A stretch of 64,000 bases of DNA from Bradyrhizobium elkanii WSM2783. Its GTDB lineage: Bacteria > Pseudomonadota > Alphaproteobacteria > Rhizobiales > Xanthobacteraceae. The stretch is from contig NZ_AXAP01000007.1 in NCBI RefSeq assembly GCF_000472865.1, positions 124,788-188,787 of the forward strand. The letters are read 5' to 3'. Within the stretch, counting starts at the first letter, position 1; each line of letters opens with the position of its first letter. The notes beneath the pieces were generated by a model. The model searched no databases, was not told the DNA's origin, and saw nothing but the letters and a program-made list of their open reading frames with translations. A program made the translations under genes and the position numbers. Below, in pieces: positions 45,255-55,599 of the stretch.

Positions 45255-46128
45255 GGCGCAACCACCGATACCGACATTCAGTTCAGGTTGCGATCTATCC
45301 GGGGGCTTTTCGTCCCTTTTCACGTCCGAGCGTGCGGCTTGAGCTTCGCGCGCAACGTTATTTGTGCGGAGTCCGTCCTCCGCCCCCACGTTCTAACGCT
45401 ACGCTTTGCCTGGCGACCAAGGCAAACATCACGGAACTAGCTGCAACAGCCGCTGTCGCGCGATTCATTGGTTTTTGCCACAGCGAACAGCCGGATACAG
45501 TGGAGAGGCAGTGCGGCGGAGAGAGTGTCAGTCAACACCAGTTGAAAAATAACGCATTTCGACATCCCGGTGTCAAAACCCACCATTTGAGCTACGGCCA
45601 GCCGGCGGGTCTCCGGCCTACCGAGCAAGTTAAATCCTAGACCTGCAACCATCTCAAATTATTAGTTGAGGCAACGGCTTGAGGGGCTGATCGGTCGGAC
45701 GGAAGGGATAGAGCGAAACTCGAAGTGGCGGAGAGACGGTCAGTCAATCCCCGTCGAAAGACAAAGCATTTTCGACCTTTCTAGACCAAAACCCACCATT
45801 CAGCTACGCGCGAAAATGGAATTTCGTGCAAGCGTTCAGTTTGGTATTGGCGCAACTACCCCGAAAAGCCGCAATCAGGCCGTGTACCCATAAAACCGTC
45901 GGCGTGACTCTACGTCCGCTTTGTCCCGATAGCGACCAAGTTCGTGGGGCAACGCAGGATGTCGCGATGGGCCTGAAGCTGACATGGATCTTCCCCAGGG
46001 CGGCAATTCATTGTTCATGTCTGCTGCATGCGCGAGCAAGTCGTCTCGAAAGGCGCGACTTCCAAGTCGCATGGTTTTGCGACTTGATGGTGCGTCGAGG
46101 AAAAGAACTCGGCGCCAAATCCTGTTGC
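45255..46128. repeat. Gene-poor region with two degenerate direct repeats, mobile-element remnant
   Basis: Units at about 45521-45596 and 45731-45808 share GAGAG...GTCAGTCAA, then GTTGAAA/GTCGAAA, GCATTTcGA/GCATTTTCGA, CAAAACCCACCATT and AGCTACG. The arrangement of repeated tracts resembles the multiple transposase-binding repeats at ends of IS21-like elements (inference). No transposase frame survives. The remaining sequence holds nothing I can support. Confidence 0.45.
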
Positions 46129-46890
46129 TCACTTGCCGCCAGTGACATCGAGGAACGTGCCGGTGACGAACGAAGCCTCGGCGCCGGCCAACCACAGGAT
46201 CGCACGCGCGACCTCTTCAGGCTGCCCGCCTCGTCCCATCGGGATCGAGTCCTTGACGCGATCTACCCGCCCCGGCTCTCCGCCGCTCGCATGCATTTCG
46301 GTGTAGATGTGTCCGGGGCGAATGCAGTTGACGCGAATTCCGTCGCGCGCGACCTCCTTGGCGAAACCGGTCGTGAATGTCTCCAGCGCACCCTTCGATG
46401 CGGCGTAGTCGACATATTCGCCCGGACTGCCGAGCCGGGCCGACGCGGACGAGACGTTGATCACGGAGCCACCCCGCCCGTTGTAACGATAGGACATCCG
46501 CCTGGCGGCCTGCTGGGCGCAGAGAATGGGACCAATCGCGTTGACGGCGAAGATCCGCTGCATCCGCTCGAAACCAAGGTCCTCAAGCCGGGACTGCCGC
46601 GCAAGGACAGCAGCGTTGTTCACCAGCACATCGATCCGGCCGAACTCCCGGTCGATCGCCGCGAAGAGCTGCGCCACCTGCTGCGGATCCGCACTATCCG
46701 CGCGCACGGGCAACGCCCGCCGCCCCGCGGCTTCCACATCAGCCGCCACTGCAAGGGCGGCAGCTTCGTTGGAGACGAAGCTGATCGCGACATCGTAGCC
46801 CTGTGCGGCAGCAAGCCGCGCGGTTGCCGCGCCGACGCCACGACTTCCACCCGTTATCAGAATGAGCGGCGCCTGCGAGATGGTATCCAT
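46129..46890 (-). CDS. Short-chain dehydrogenase/reductase (SDR)
   Basis: 253 residues from the ATG at 46888-46890. Cofactor motif ITGGSRGVG, then NNAAVL, VSSASARLGSPGEYVDYAAS and the YAASK-type catalytic Tyr/Lys (DYAASKGALETF). The end GTFLDVTGGK is typical of classical SDRs. It is followed upstream on the same strand by an MFS gene (stop 46996), so the two may be co-transcribed. Substrate unknown. Confidence 0.9.
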   Translation of the reverse strand: MDTISQAPLILITGGSRGVGAATARLAAAQGYDVAISFVSNEAAALAVAADVEAAGRRALPVRADSADPQQVAQLFAAIDREFGRIDVLVNNAAVLARQSRLEDLGFERMQRIFAVNAIGPILCAQQAARRMSYRYNGRGGSVINVSSASARLGSPGEYVDYAASKGALETFTTGFAKEVARDGIRVNCIRPGHIYTEMHASGGEPGRVDRVKDSIPMGRGGQPEEVARAILWLAGAEASFVTGTFLDVTGGK

Positions 46891-46995
46891 TGAGCGAACC
46901 TCCATGTGGTGATGGGATGATGATCCAGGACTGTGACCGGCCGATACGCACTGCGCGGCGGCATTGGTCGTTCCGCCGCCCGTCCGGGATCGGCA

Positions 46996-48222
46996 TCAAA
47001 CGAACTTCTCGCGCGGTCCTGCGGCGGAGCTGCGCAGGTGGGGCCGCAGGGCCAACACGAGTGGGACGACCAGGGCGGCAGTCGCCGCCGAGGCCAGCAC
47101 GCCGATCATCCGACTGCTGTGATCGGCAATCGCGCCGTAGAGGATCGGCGCGAGACCTCCTGCGCCGATGACGCTCGTATAGAAGACCGCGAAAGCCCGC
47201 CCCGTATCGCCGTCGGAAAGCTCCGGCACGGTGCCATAGAGCACCGACGAGCTGCCGTTCAGCACGATGCCGAGCAACGGCAGCAGGATGAGCGTTGGCG
47301 TCAGTGGCGTGAACAGCGTCGCCACGATGAGCAAGGCTGTTACGGCCTCGCTCACCATGACGCTACCGACAACGCCCAGCCGCTCGCCGAGCCAGCCGAA
47401 TGTCGCCTTGCCGAACGCGCCACCGATGAACAGCAGGGCAAGCGCGACTCCAACGGCCGGCAAGCCCCCGCCCTGTCCATGGATGAGGAAGGGCAGAAAC
47501 AGCAGATATCCCATGCGGGTCGCCGTATCGAGCGCGCCGATCGTCGTGAGGATGCCAAAGCCGCGGCGGCCGCGGCCGGACGTCACCTCTCCCGTGACAT
47601 TCCTCGTGACCGAAGCTGCCGGTGCCAACGGGACCAGCGCGACCACCAGGACGGCTCCAAGCATCGCCATCAAGCCCAGCACCGATTGCCAGGCGAAGAT
47701 CGGCAGCAGCACTGCGATGAACGCCGGCAACGCGGCTTTTCCGAGATCGCCGGAAAAGTTGTAGATGCCGAGCGGCCGTCGCGCCGCCGTGCCATAACTG
47801 TCGGTTACGAGCATCGAACCACGTGGGTGCTGGATGCTCGATCCGATGCCGGCTACGACGAGGCCGACGCAAAGACCCGCGAAGCCGAACGGCAGCGCCA
47901 TGATCAGCAAGCCCCCCGCCGCAGCGACGGTAGACAGGATTAGCGCCGCGCGCGGCGACAAGCCGCGAAGAACGCGGTCGGCCGGGATCTGCATGCCCCC
48001 CATCGTCCCGAAATACAGTGCGCGCACGACGGCGAGCGCCGCATAGGACAGGCCGAACTGCGCCTGCCAGACCGGCAGGAAGGCATAGAGACCGTCGGTA
48101 TAGCCGTCATGAAGCGCGTGGGTGAGGCACGCGGCCAGCAGGCTGCGCGATTTCGCCGCGGCCGACGAACTTGATGCGGTTTCGCGCGGACGGCTCGCAG
48201 CCGCCATCGCTGCGTCGTTCAT
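46996..48222 (-). CDS. MFS transporter, fosmidomycin-resistance-like
   Basis: 408 residues from the ATG at 48220-48222, which has GGAGGAA upstream. Twelve spans. LLAACLTHALHDGYTDGLYA at the first span and GSSIQHPRGSMLVTDSYG recall the Fsr/fosmidomycin-resistance branch, whose members often read NHxxxD and QHP in these places. It faces a LysR gene divergently, a usual regulator-transporter pair. It probably exports an aromatic or small toxic compound. Confidence 0.87.
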   Translation of the reverse strand: MNDAAMAAASRPRETASSSSAAAKSRSLLAACLTHALHDGYTDGLYAFLPVWQAQFGLSYAALAVVRALYFGTMGGMQIPADRVLRGLSPRAALILSTVAAAGGLLIMALPFGFAGLCVGLVVAGIGSSIQHPRGSMLVTDSYGTAARRPLGIYNFSGDLGKAALPAFIAVLLPIFAWQSVLGLMAMLGAVLVVALVPLAPAASVTRNVTGEVTSGRGRRGFGILTTIGALDTATRMGYLLFLPFLIHGQGGGLPAVGVALALLFIGGAFGKATFGWLGERLGVVGSVMVSEAVTALLIVATLFTPLTPTLILLPLLGIVLNGSSSVLYGTVPELSDGDTGRAFAVFYTSVIGAGGLAPILYGAIADHSSRMIGVLASAATAALVVPLVLALRPHLRSSAAGPREKFV

Positions 48223-48396
48223 GTCGATTCCTCCGCTTCCGGGGTGAAGGAGAACTCTTGGGATGATAGAAAATCTACACCGCGATCCCTTTCGGACCTG
48301 CCGGCGCGCTGATTCTCGCGACCAGTCCAATCTGGACTATTGAGGCGACCGTCACAAATCAGTAATAATCGAGCTATGAGTTAGGATTTCTATCCA

Positions 48397-49332
48397 ATGA
48401 GTATTCCCGTCCAGCGCAGGACTTTGCCACCACTCAACGCCGTCCGCGCTTTCGAGGCGGCAGCTCGCCTTGGCAGCTTCAAGGAAGCGGCGATCGAATT
48501 GGGCGTGACGCATGGCGCAATCAGTCAGCAGGTGCGCCTCCTTGAGGATCGGCTGGGAGCGCCCGCGCTGTTCTGGCGATCAACGCGGCGGGTCACGCTC
48601 ACACCAGCCGGCACAGCGCTGCTCGAGGAGATCGGGCCGGCGCTCGACCGCATTTCGTCCGCTGTCCGGCGCCATCACGCGACACGCGGCGAAGTGCCGG
48701 CCGCCGTGCTGCGCGTCAACGCGCTGGCGACGTTCAGCATGCGCTGGCTTCTTCCCCGGCTGAGCCGTTTTCGCAACGAGCGACCCGACATCGAGGTCCG
48801 CCTCACCACGTCAAACGACCCGATCGACGCGCTTGCCGACACGTTCGACGTCGTCATCCGCGGCGGCCCGGATTCGTTTCATGGCTTTACGTCCCGGCTG
48901 TTTCTTTCGGAGCGCCGATTGCCGGTCTGCAGTCCCGCACTCGTCGCGAAGCTGCCGCTGGAGGACGTTTCCGATCTCGCGCAGCACACGTTGCTGAACG
49001 TCACGTCGATGCCGCGGCTATGGCACGATTGGCTGGTGCAAGCCGGACAGCCTCGCGTCACCCCGGCGGCGACGCTGACACTCGATCATTTCTTTCTGAC
49101 CATTCAGGCCGCGATCGATGGTTTGGGCGTGGCGATGGGACCGACCGCCCTGATCGGCGACGACGTCGCGGCCGGCCGCCTGATCGCGCCGTTTCCCGAT
49201 GTCAGCCTTCCGGCGAGGAGCTACTTCGCCTACTTGCCCACGGGCACCGAAAGTGGCTCACAGACAGCGGCGTTTTGCGATTGGCTGGAGCAAGAAGGGC
49301 AGCAATCCGCCGGAAACGCAACGGCCGCATGA
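48397..49332 (+). CDS. LysR-family regulator, GcvA-like
   Basis: 311 residues. N-terminal helix-turn-helix: LPPLNAVRAFEAAARLGSFK, EAAIELGVTHGAISQQVRLL. The effector domain contains VRLTTSNDPIDALADTFDVV and GLGVAMGPTALIGDDVAAGR, typical of the GcvA branch. It diverges from the MFS-SDR pair with 174 bases between, so it most likely controls that pair. Confidence 0.9.
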   Translation: MSIPVQRRTLPPLNAVRAFEAAARLGSFKEAAIELGVTHGAISQQVRLLEDRLGAPALFWRSTRRVTLTPAGTALLEEIGPALDRISSAVRRHHATRGEVPAAVLRVNALATFSMRWLLPRLSRFRNERPDIEVRLTTSNDPIDALADTFDVVIRGGPDSFHGFTSRLFLSERRLPVCSPALVAKLPLEDVSDLAQHTLLNVTSMPRLWHDWLVQAGQPRVTPAATLTLDHFFLTIQAAIDGLGVAMGPTALIGDDVAAGRLIAPFPDVSLPARSYFAYLPTGTESGSQTAAFCDWLEQEGQQSAGNATAA

Positions 49333-49642
49333 CGAACTGACCATGCCGCCTGGGCTGGCAAAACCCTCGAACGTTCCGCAGCGGCTATTGTTCAACGCTT
49401 TTATCGATCGTTGCTGCTAGTCTGGATTTCGGTTGTTGCAAATCCCGGACCCGAGCCGGACATGCTTCAACGTCGGTCAAGGGGCCCTTGCCAATGCAAA
49501 TGTCAGCTTCCGGTCACGATGGGTCATTGAATGCCACGCTGAGCGGTGTCCGGCCTCTCCCCGTGAGCTGACGCGGCGATCTTCCATCCGGGTTTCGATT
49601 ATAAGCCACAAGGCGACCTCGGAGGCAGCCGATTTGAGTGAC
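49333..49642. other. Intergenic region without recognised features
   Basis: 310 bases between the LysR gene and a small converging gene. I see no gene, hairpin or repeat that stands out. Confidence 0.4.
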
Positions 49643-49879
49643 CTACCGCTCTAGCTCTGTGCGAATTCGATCACGGTGCTGGATGTGCAGGACCTGACAT
49701 GCATTAAAGTTCTCCAGAAGTATCTTAGCTTCCGCTAGATCGTGGCCGAGGCGGGCGAGGTTTACAATCCGTTGCTCTTGCTCAGCAATGTGGCGTTCGG
49801 CCTCGGCAACGTGCCGCTCGGCTTCCTCCAAGTGACGAAGCTGCATCGCGCGAACTTCTGATTGAAGAAGGTCTGACAT
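49643..49879 (-). CDS. Small coiled-coil protein, 78 residues
   Basis: MSDLLQSEVRAMQLRHLEEA... continues as ERHVAEAERHIAEQEQRIVN, a heptad-like, Glu/His/Ala-rich helix. It should form a coiled coil, perhaps a dimer. GGAGCGAGCT-type purine-rich sequence precedes the ATG at 49877-49879. Similar helical mini-proteins are common in Bradyrhizobium (memory). Function unknown. Confidence 0.65.
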   Translation of the reverse strand: MSDLLQSEVRAMQLRHLEEAERHVAEAERHIAEQEQRIVNLARLGHDLAEAKILLENFNACQVLHIQHRDRIRTELER

Positions 49880-50214
49880 AGCTCGCTCCCGTCCTGTGCA
49901 GGCGGGAGCGCAACCGTCTCTCAGCCACCAGCGCCCGTATCGCTCACTGCCAGTGATGTCCTGACTCTACCATCACCTGATCAGGCAGCGGGATGAATTC
50001 GTGGTGCTGTCGCCCGAGGAAAGTGTCGGGGCGGGGGCAAGTCTGGAGAACCCTGATGGGGGCTGAGATAGTTGGCTTGGCCTGTCGAATGACGCGGTCA
50101 AGTGCGGCGGCGTTCTCGCGATGGAGCCGCGTTCAGCGAAGTCCGGTCTACCGCGGCGAGCCGACGTAACAATCCCTAATGCAGTCTTCAGCTATGGCCA
50201 CAAGCGGACATCGC
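49880..50214. other. Intergenic region behind the HtrA gene
   Basis: 335 bases. A frame of 58 codons beginning at 49994 exists but has a shadow-like composition, so it is not called. Nothing else is recognised. Confidence 0.35.
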
Positions 50215-51312
50215 TCACCCGGGCCCTCGCACCCGCGCCCTTTGATCGCTCAGCGGAACAACCTCCACCGTGGCACTTTCGGTCATGCGGTCGCGCTCAA
50301 TCGTCAGCCGTACCTGCCGGCCGACCGGCGTCAGCCCGATCAGGTTGCGCATCTGCGTCGCGCTGCGGACGGGAATGTCGTTGGCCTTGAGGATGATGTC
50401 GCCGCGGCGCAGCCCCGCGCGCTCCGCCGGAGAGCCGGGACTGACTTCCTTGATGCGGGCGCCCTGCGTCGCGCCCGTGGCCGGCGCTTCCATGTCCTCC
50501 AGCGCAATGCCGATGCGCCCGCGCTCGACTCGTCCGGTCGCCGCAAGCTGGTTCATTACCTCGCGCGCCATGTTGATCGGCACCGCAAAGCCAATGCCAA
50601 CATTGCCGCCGCCCGGCGAGATAATCGCCGTATTGATGCCGACCAGCTGACCTCGCAAGTTGATCAGCCCGCCTCCGGAATTGCCGGGATTGATTGCCGC
50701 ATCGGTCTGGATGAAATCCTCATAGCCGTGCTTGCCGAGCCCGGTGCGCCCGAGCGCGCTGACGAGGCCCGAGGTGACGGTCTGGCCGAGTCCGAAGGGA
50801 TTGCCGACCGCGATCACGAAGTCACCGACCTGAAGCGCGTCGCTGTCGCCGAGTGCAATAGCCTTGAGCCCGGCAGGCTCCCTGATCTGCAGCAGTGCGA
50901 TATCGGTGGGCGGATCGCGGCCCACAACCCGACCGGCGAACTTGCGGCCGTCCTTGGTCCTGATCTGCACTGCGGTGGCATTGGCGACGACATGGTTCGC
51001 CGTCAGCACATAACCGCGCTGGGCGTCGACGATCACGCCCGAACCGGTCGCGCTGACTTCCTTCTCCAGTTGCTTCGGGACGTTGAAGAACTCGCGGAAC
51101 AGCGGATCCTGGTAAAGCGGATTGTCCTCGCGCACCCGCCCCTGAACCGAAATGTTGACGACCGCCGGCGTCACTTCCCGCACGAGCGGCGCAAGCGTCG
51201 GCACGCGGCCTGTATTGAGGTCCGGAATCTGAGCGGTGGCCGGCGCTGCCGACAGCGCCCACCACAACCCGGAGATGACGCCCAGCCATCCGAGCAAACG
51301 CAAAACTCGCAT
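50215..51312 (-). CDS. HtrA/DegP-type periplasmic serine protease
   Basis: 365 residues with a signal peptide (LLGWLGVISGLWWALSAAPA). Catalytic triad His107 (LTANHVV), Asp137 (PPTDIALLQI) and Ser212 (NPGNSGGGL). A single PDZ domain follows (APATGATQGARIKEVSPGSP, AERAGLRRGDIILKANDI). One PDZ domain and this length resemble DegS-like or short DegQ-like proteases. It degrades or checks damaged periplasmic proteins. It diverges from groESL. Confidence 0.92.
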   Translation of the reverse strand: MRVLRLLGWLGVISGLWWALSAAPATAQIPDLNTGRVPTLAPLVREVTPAVVNISVQGRVREDNPLYQDPLFREFFNVPKQLEKEVSATGSGVIVDAQRGYVLTANHVVANATAVQIRTKDGRKFAGRVVGRDPPTDIALLQIREPAGLKAIALGDSDALQVGDFVIAVGNPFGLGQTVTSGLVSALGRTGLGKHGYEDFIQTDAAINPGNSGGGLINLRGQLVGINTAIISPGGGNVGIGFAVPINMAREVMNQLAATGRVERGRIGIALEDMEAPATGATQGARIKEVSPGSPAERAGLRRGDIILKANDIPVRSATQMRNLIGLTPVGRQVRLTIERDRMTESATVEVVPLSDQRARVRGPG

Positions 51313-51400
51313 GAAATCTCCCCCAGAATCTGTCTTTCGGCCTCCAGCGGCCGCCGCGTCGGTTAGCTGGTTGAGCGAAAATGGCCGTTCAAGAGGCGGC

Positions 51401-51427
51401 CTGGCACTCGGTCGGCCGGAGTGACAA
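51401..51427 (+). promoter_or_regulatory. CIRCE-like HrcA operator upstream of groESL
   Basis: CTGGCACTC, nine bases, GAGTGACAA. It matches the CIRCE consensus TTAGCACTC-N9-GAGTGCTAA at 7 of 9 bases in each half, with the exact nine-base spacer and the invariant GCACTC/GAGTG core. HrcA would repress groESL from here at normal temperature. No hrcA gene is in the window. Confidence 0.65.
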
Positions 51428-51445
51428 AAATTTATTTAGGGACCC

Positions 51446-51474
51446 TTGACGGACTTTTTTCCGCTTCCTAGGTC
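51446..51474 (+). promoter_or_regulatory. Putative groESL promoter
   Basis: TTGACG (51446-51451), 17 bases, TAGGTC (51469-51474). The -35 is strong and the -10 is weak for a housekeeping promoter; a RpoH-type promoter is not obvious. It lies 18 bases after the CIRCE-like element and 67 bases before the groES start. Confidence 0.45.
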
Positions 51475-51541
51475 GTTTTCCGCCCGGGGCCGGTCCCGGA
51501 CCCGGCTTTATGACATCGCTGACCTGACAAGGAGGATGTGC

Positions 51542-51856
51542 ATGCATTTCCGTCCATTGCACGACCGCGTGCTCGTGCGCCGCATCGATGCCGAGGAGAA
51601 GACCGCCGGCGGCATCATCATTCCCGACACCGCGAAGGAAAAGCCGCAGGAGGGCGAGATCGTCGCCGCGGGGCCTGGCGCCAGGAATGAGCAGGGCCAG
51701 TTGGTCCCGATCGACGTCAGGCCGGGAGACCGCGTGCTGTTCGGCAAGTGGTCCGGCACAGAGGTGAAGATCGACGGCCAGGACTACCTGATCATGAAGG
51801 AGAGCGATCTTCTGGGCCTGGTCGACAAGACCGGCTCGCTCAAGAAGGCCGCCTGA
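51542..51856 (+). CDS. groES: Co-chaperonin GroES
   Basis: 104 residues of standard length: [20 protein letters not shown], then [20 protein letters not shown] (the mobile loop) and [25 protein letters not shown] lies six bases before the ATG at 51542; an ATG at 51536 is too close to that site. It caps the GroEL ring during folding. groEL starts 44 bases downstream. Confidence 0.97.
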   Translation: MHFRPLHDRVLVRRIDAEEKTAGGIIIPDTAKEKPQEGEIVAAGPGARNEQGQLVPIDVRPGDRVLFGKWSGTEVKIDGQDYLIMKESDLLGLVDKTGSLKKAA

Positions 51857-51873
51857 GCAAATTGCAGAGCTGA

Positions 51874-53523
<1,650 letters not shown>

Positions 53524-53533
53524 TCAAGCACGC

Positions 53534-53555
53534 GCCCGGCCGGAAACGGCCGGGC
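53534..53555 (+). terminator. Hairpin behind groEL
   Basis: GCCCGGCCG-gaaa-CGGCCGGGC is a perfect nine-base stem with a GNRA (GAAA) loop. CTCTCC rather than a T-run follows, so it may stabilise the mRNA or slow read-through rather than end it. Confidence 0.65.
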
Positions 53556-53607
53556 TCTCCGCCAACCACGACGAGAAAGGAAGCTCACAAGCGCCAGGGA
53601 GCCTCAG

Positions 53608-53727
53608 ATGAGCACTCGCATTCAAGATCGATCGCGCAAGATTGGGGCGACGGCAATGCATTGGCTCATGTTCGCCCTCAGCCTTCTCACGATCGCATGG
53701 ATCAGTTTTTCAAGGACAGGAGGATGA
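53608..53727 (+). CDS. 39-residue single-span membrane peptide
   Basis: The frame starts at ATG 53608-53610 after CAGGGAG: MSTRIQDRSRKIGATAMHWL, then MFALSLLTIAWISFSRTGG and TGA at 53725-53727. The N-terminus is basic and residues 17-35 form one span, so it should insert in the membrane with its N-terminus inside. It ends one base before the ATG of the next gene. It lies between groEL and the Hsp20 genes. Function is unknown. Confidence 0.6.
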   Translation: MSTRIQDRSRKIGATAMHWLMFALSLLTIAWISFSRTGG

Positions 53728-53728
53728 G

Positions 53729-54058
53729 ATGACCCGAAACTACGCATCCAGCTCGGCTTGGCCCAAGACATCAGGACGCGGCGTCCGCAGAACCGTTGCA
53801 GCCGCTTTTGCCATGGCGATGGTGCTCGTGCCCGTTAGCGCCTGGGGGATGGATAGTACGCCAAGGTTGGCGCTCGACAGCGCTGGCCACCTTCTGCCGC
53901 TCCCAGCCATTTCCTATCTGGAGTCGGTCCGCTGGATGAGCTGGAAACCGCGGTCCCCGCTTTTCAAGACCGATATCCTGCTGTTGCCGGACAATATTCA
54001 GCCAGGCTCCTTTCAACTTCCATCCGAACATGAGCGCAGCTTGCCGCGAGTGAGCTGA
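53729..54058 (+). CDS. Exported small protein in the heat-shock cluster
   Basis: 109 residues with a twin-basic leader and signal peptide (GRGVRRTVAAAFAMAMVLVP...AWG). The mature part is about 70 residues (MDSTPRLALDSAGHLLPLPA, SYLESVRWMSWKPRSPLFKT) and has no recognised domain. GGACAGGAGG precedes the ATG at 53729. Its placement behind groESL and a mini membrane protein suggests an envelope-stress role (inference). Confidence 0.65.
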   Translation: MTRNYASSSAWPKTSGRGVRRTVAAAFAMAMVLVPVSAWGMDSTPRLALDSAGHLLPLPAISYLESVRWMSWKPRSPLFKTDILLLPDNIQPGSFQLPSEHERSLPRVS

Positions 54059-54117
54059 GTCCGCACGTGGCGCGATCCGCGCTGCATGGGTCGCGCCTGC
54101 TGCTACTGAGGGCAACC

Positions 54118-54366
54118 ATGTTCGAATTGGCACACCGTCAGCAGATTTCCGAGCGCTCCGATTCACACCTCCCCGACGCCGTGCGCGCGTTCCTGATCGA
54201 GAGCGACCGGCGGGTGATCGCGCATTGCCATAGCTTGCTGAAGGGAAGCGGCCTATCCGCTGAGGAGAGCCGCCGGTTGATGCGTCTCGCCAGCGAGGCC
54301 GAAGCCGAGCTGGAGCATCTGGCCGCCCAAGCTGGGAGCAGCAAAAATTTCGGGAGGCGCCCTTGA
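54118..54366 (+). CDS. Small helical hypothetical protein, 82 residues
   Basis: MFELAHRQQISERSDSHLPD..., then ESDRRVIAHCHSLLKGSGLS and AEESRRLMRLASEAEAELEH. It is a soluble, mostly helical protein with no known domain. The ATG at 54118 is chosen, since the upstream part of the frame looks non-coding; its ribosome site is weak. It precedes the ROSE-like element. Confidence 0.6.
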   Translation: MFELAHRQQISERSDSHLPDAVRAFLIESDRRVIAHCHSLLKGSGLSAEESRRLMRLASEAEAELEHLAAQAGSSKNFGRRP

Positions 54367-54396
54367 AACCATAGTTGTTTTTCGTAGTTTTGTTTT

Positions 54397-54507
54397 GCCG
54401 CAAGGCTGCGGCGCCGGATGCCAGATCGGGTCCGGCGGACTGAACTGGGCGCCGGACCGGTGTCCTGCGCTCCTTCGTATCCATCTTGCTCTTAGGAGGA
54501 CTTGGCT
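54397..54507 (+). promoter_or_regulatory. ROSE-like RNA thermometer before the Hsp20 genes
   Basis: The 110-base leader contains stem-forming GC-rich blocks (GCCGCA-aggc-TGCGGC at 54397-54412; GGTCCGG/CCGGACC further on). It ends with CTTGCTCTTAGGAGGACTTG just before the ATG. CTTGCT (54485-54490) can pair with the ribosome site AGGAGG (54494-54499), which is the hallmark of ROSE elements first known from Bradyrhizobium hspA. Heating would melt this and allow translation. Confidence 0.75.
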
Positions 54508-54951
54508 ATGAGGAACGTCGATTTCACTCCCCTGTGGCGGTCGACCGTCGGATTCGATCGCATCTTCGATCTGCTCGACGAGACGCAACGGACCGTCGAG
54601 GAAAACTACCCGCCTTACAACATCGAACGGCTTGGCGAAGATCACTATCAGATCACGCTTGCGCTCGCCGGTTTCAGCCCGGACGAGATCGCGATCACGG
54701 CCGAGCAGAACGTGCTGACCGTCGAGGGCCGCAAGGCCGACGAGGCGAAACGCGATTATCTCTATCGCGGCATCCCGGCCAAGGGTTTCAAGCGGCAGTT
54801 CAATCTTGCCGATTATGTGCAGGTGAAGACGGCAGCGTTCGACAACGGACTGCTGCGGATCGAGCTCGTCCGCGAGCTGCCCGAGACGATGAAGCCCCGC
54901 CGCATTCCGATCGGCGGCACCGAGCAGATCACCCACAAGCAGGCGGCCTGA
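54508..54951 (+). CDS. Small heat-shock protein, Hsp20 class A type
   Basis: 147 residues. Alpha-crystallin domain: YPPYNIERLGEDHYQITLAL, AGFSPDEIAITAEQNVLTVE and FDNGLLRIELVRELPE. IPIGG in the tail serves as the I-x-I oligomer motif (RRIPIGG). AGGAGG stands eight bases before the ATG. It binds unfolding proteins without ATP. Probably co-transcribed with the next Hsp20. Confidence 0.93.
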   Translation: MRNVDFTPLWRSTVGFDRIFDLLDETQRTVEENYPPYNIERLGEDHYQITLALAGFSPDEIAITAEQNVLTVEGRKADEAKRDYLYRGIPAKGFKRQFNLADYVQVKTAAFDNGLLRIELVRELPETMKPRRIPIGGTEQITHKQAA

Positions 54952-55031
54952 CGCCGCCCGTGTCCAACGACATTGGTGCGCATGGTGCGGCATCCGCGCC
55001 GCCCGGCGTATTTGACAGAAAGGAGTCCAAC

Positions 55032-55526
55032 ATGACAATGCGCGATCTAATTCCGTGGAACAAGAACCAGCAGCTCACGACGGGCGAGGCTTACGATCCG
55101 TTTCTGACGTTTCACCGTGAGATGAATCGACTTTTCGACGACGTCTTCCGCGGGTTCGGCAGCGTCGGCCGGCCCGGGTCCCCGCTGATCGAAGGCCAGT
55201 TTGGCTGGCCACGCATCGAGCTCAGCGAAACCGATAAGGCCGTGACGATTTCCGCCGAGCTTCCGGGACTGAGCGAAAAGGACGTCCAGGTCGAAATCGC
55301 AAACGGCGTCCTCTCGATCCGCGGCGAGAAAAAGGCCGAACACGACAATGGCGGGCGCTACAGCGAGCGCTACTATGGCTCGTTTGAGCGTCGTATCCCG
55401 CTCGATGGCGTCCAGGAAGACAAGGCCGAAGCCAACTTCCGCAATGGCGTCCTCACGGTGAGCCTGCCGAAAACCGAGCAAGCCAGCCAGGGCGTCAAAC
55501 GGATCGCCATCAACACCAGCAACTGA
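55032..55526 (+). CDS. Small heat-shock protein, second paralog
   Basis: 164 residues, quite different from its neighbour. Domain: WPRIELSETDKAVTISAELP, GLSEKDVQVEIANGVLSIRG, YGSFERRIPLDGVQEDKAEA and NFRNGVLTVSLPK. It belongs to the class C-like group with an N-terminal FDDVFRGFG segment. AGGAG lies just before the ATG. No ROSE element stands in the 80-base gap, so it should depend on the upstream leader for heat control. Confidence 0.93.
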   Translation: MTMRDLIPWNKNQQLTTGEAYDPFLTFHREMNRLFDDVFRGFGSVGRPGSPLIEGQFGWPRIELSETDKAVTISAELPGLSEKDVQVEIANGVLSIRGEKKAEHDNGGRYSERYYGSFERRIPLDGVQEDKAEANFRNGVLTVSLPKTEQASQGVKRIAINTSN

Positions 55527-55599
55527 CGTGCCCAGGACGGCGGCGCCCGCGCCGCCGTCCGCCACCAACCTAGAGAAAGGAGCAAGAGGAGAGCAAGAC

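Noticed and set aside
49994..50170. 58-codon plus-strand frame
   Set aside because: Arg/Trp/Ser-rich translation, no ribosome site, no family; not called.
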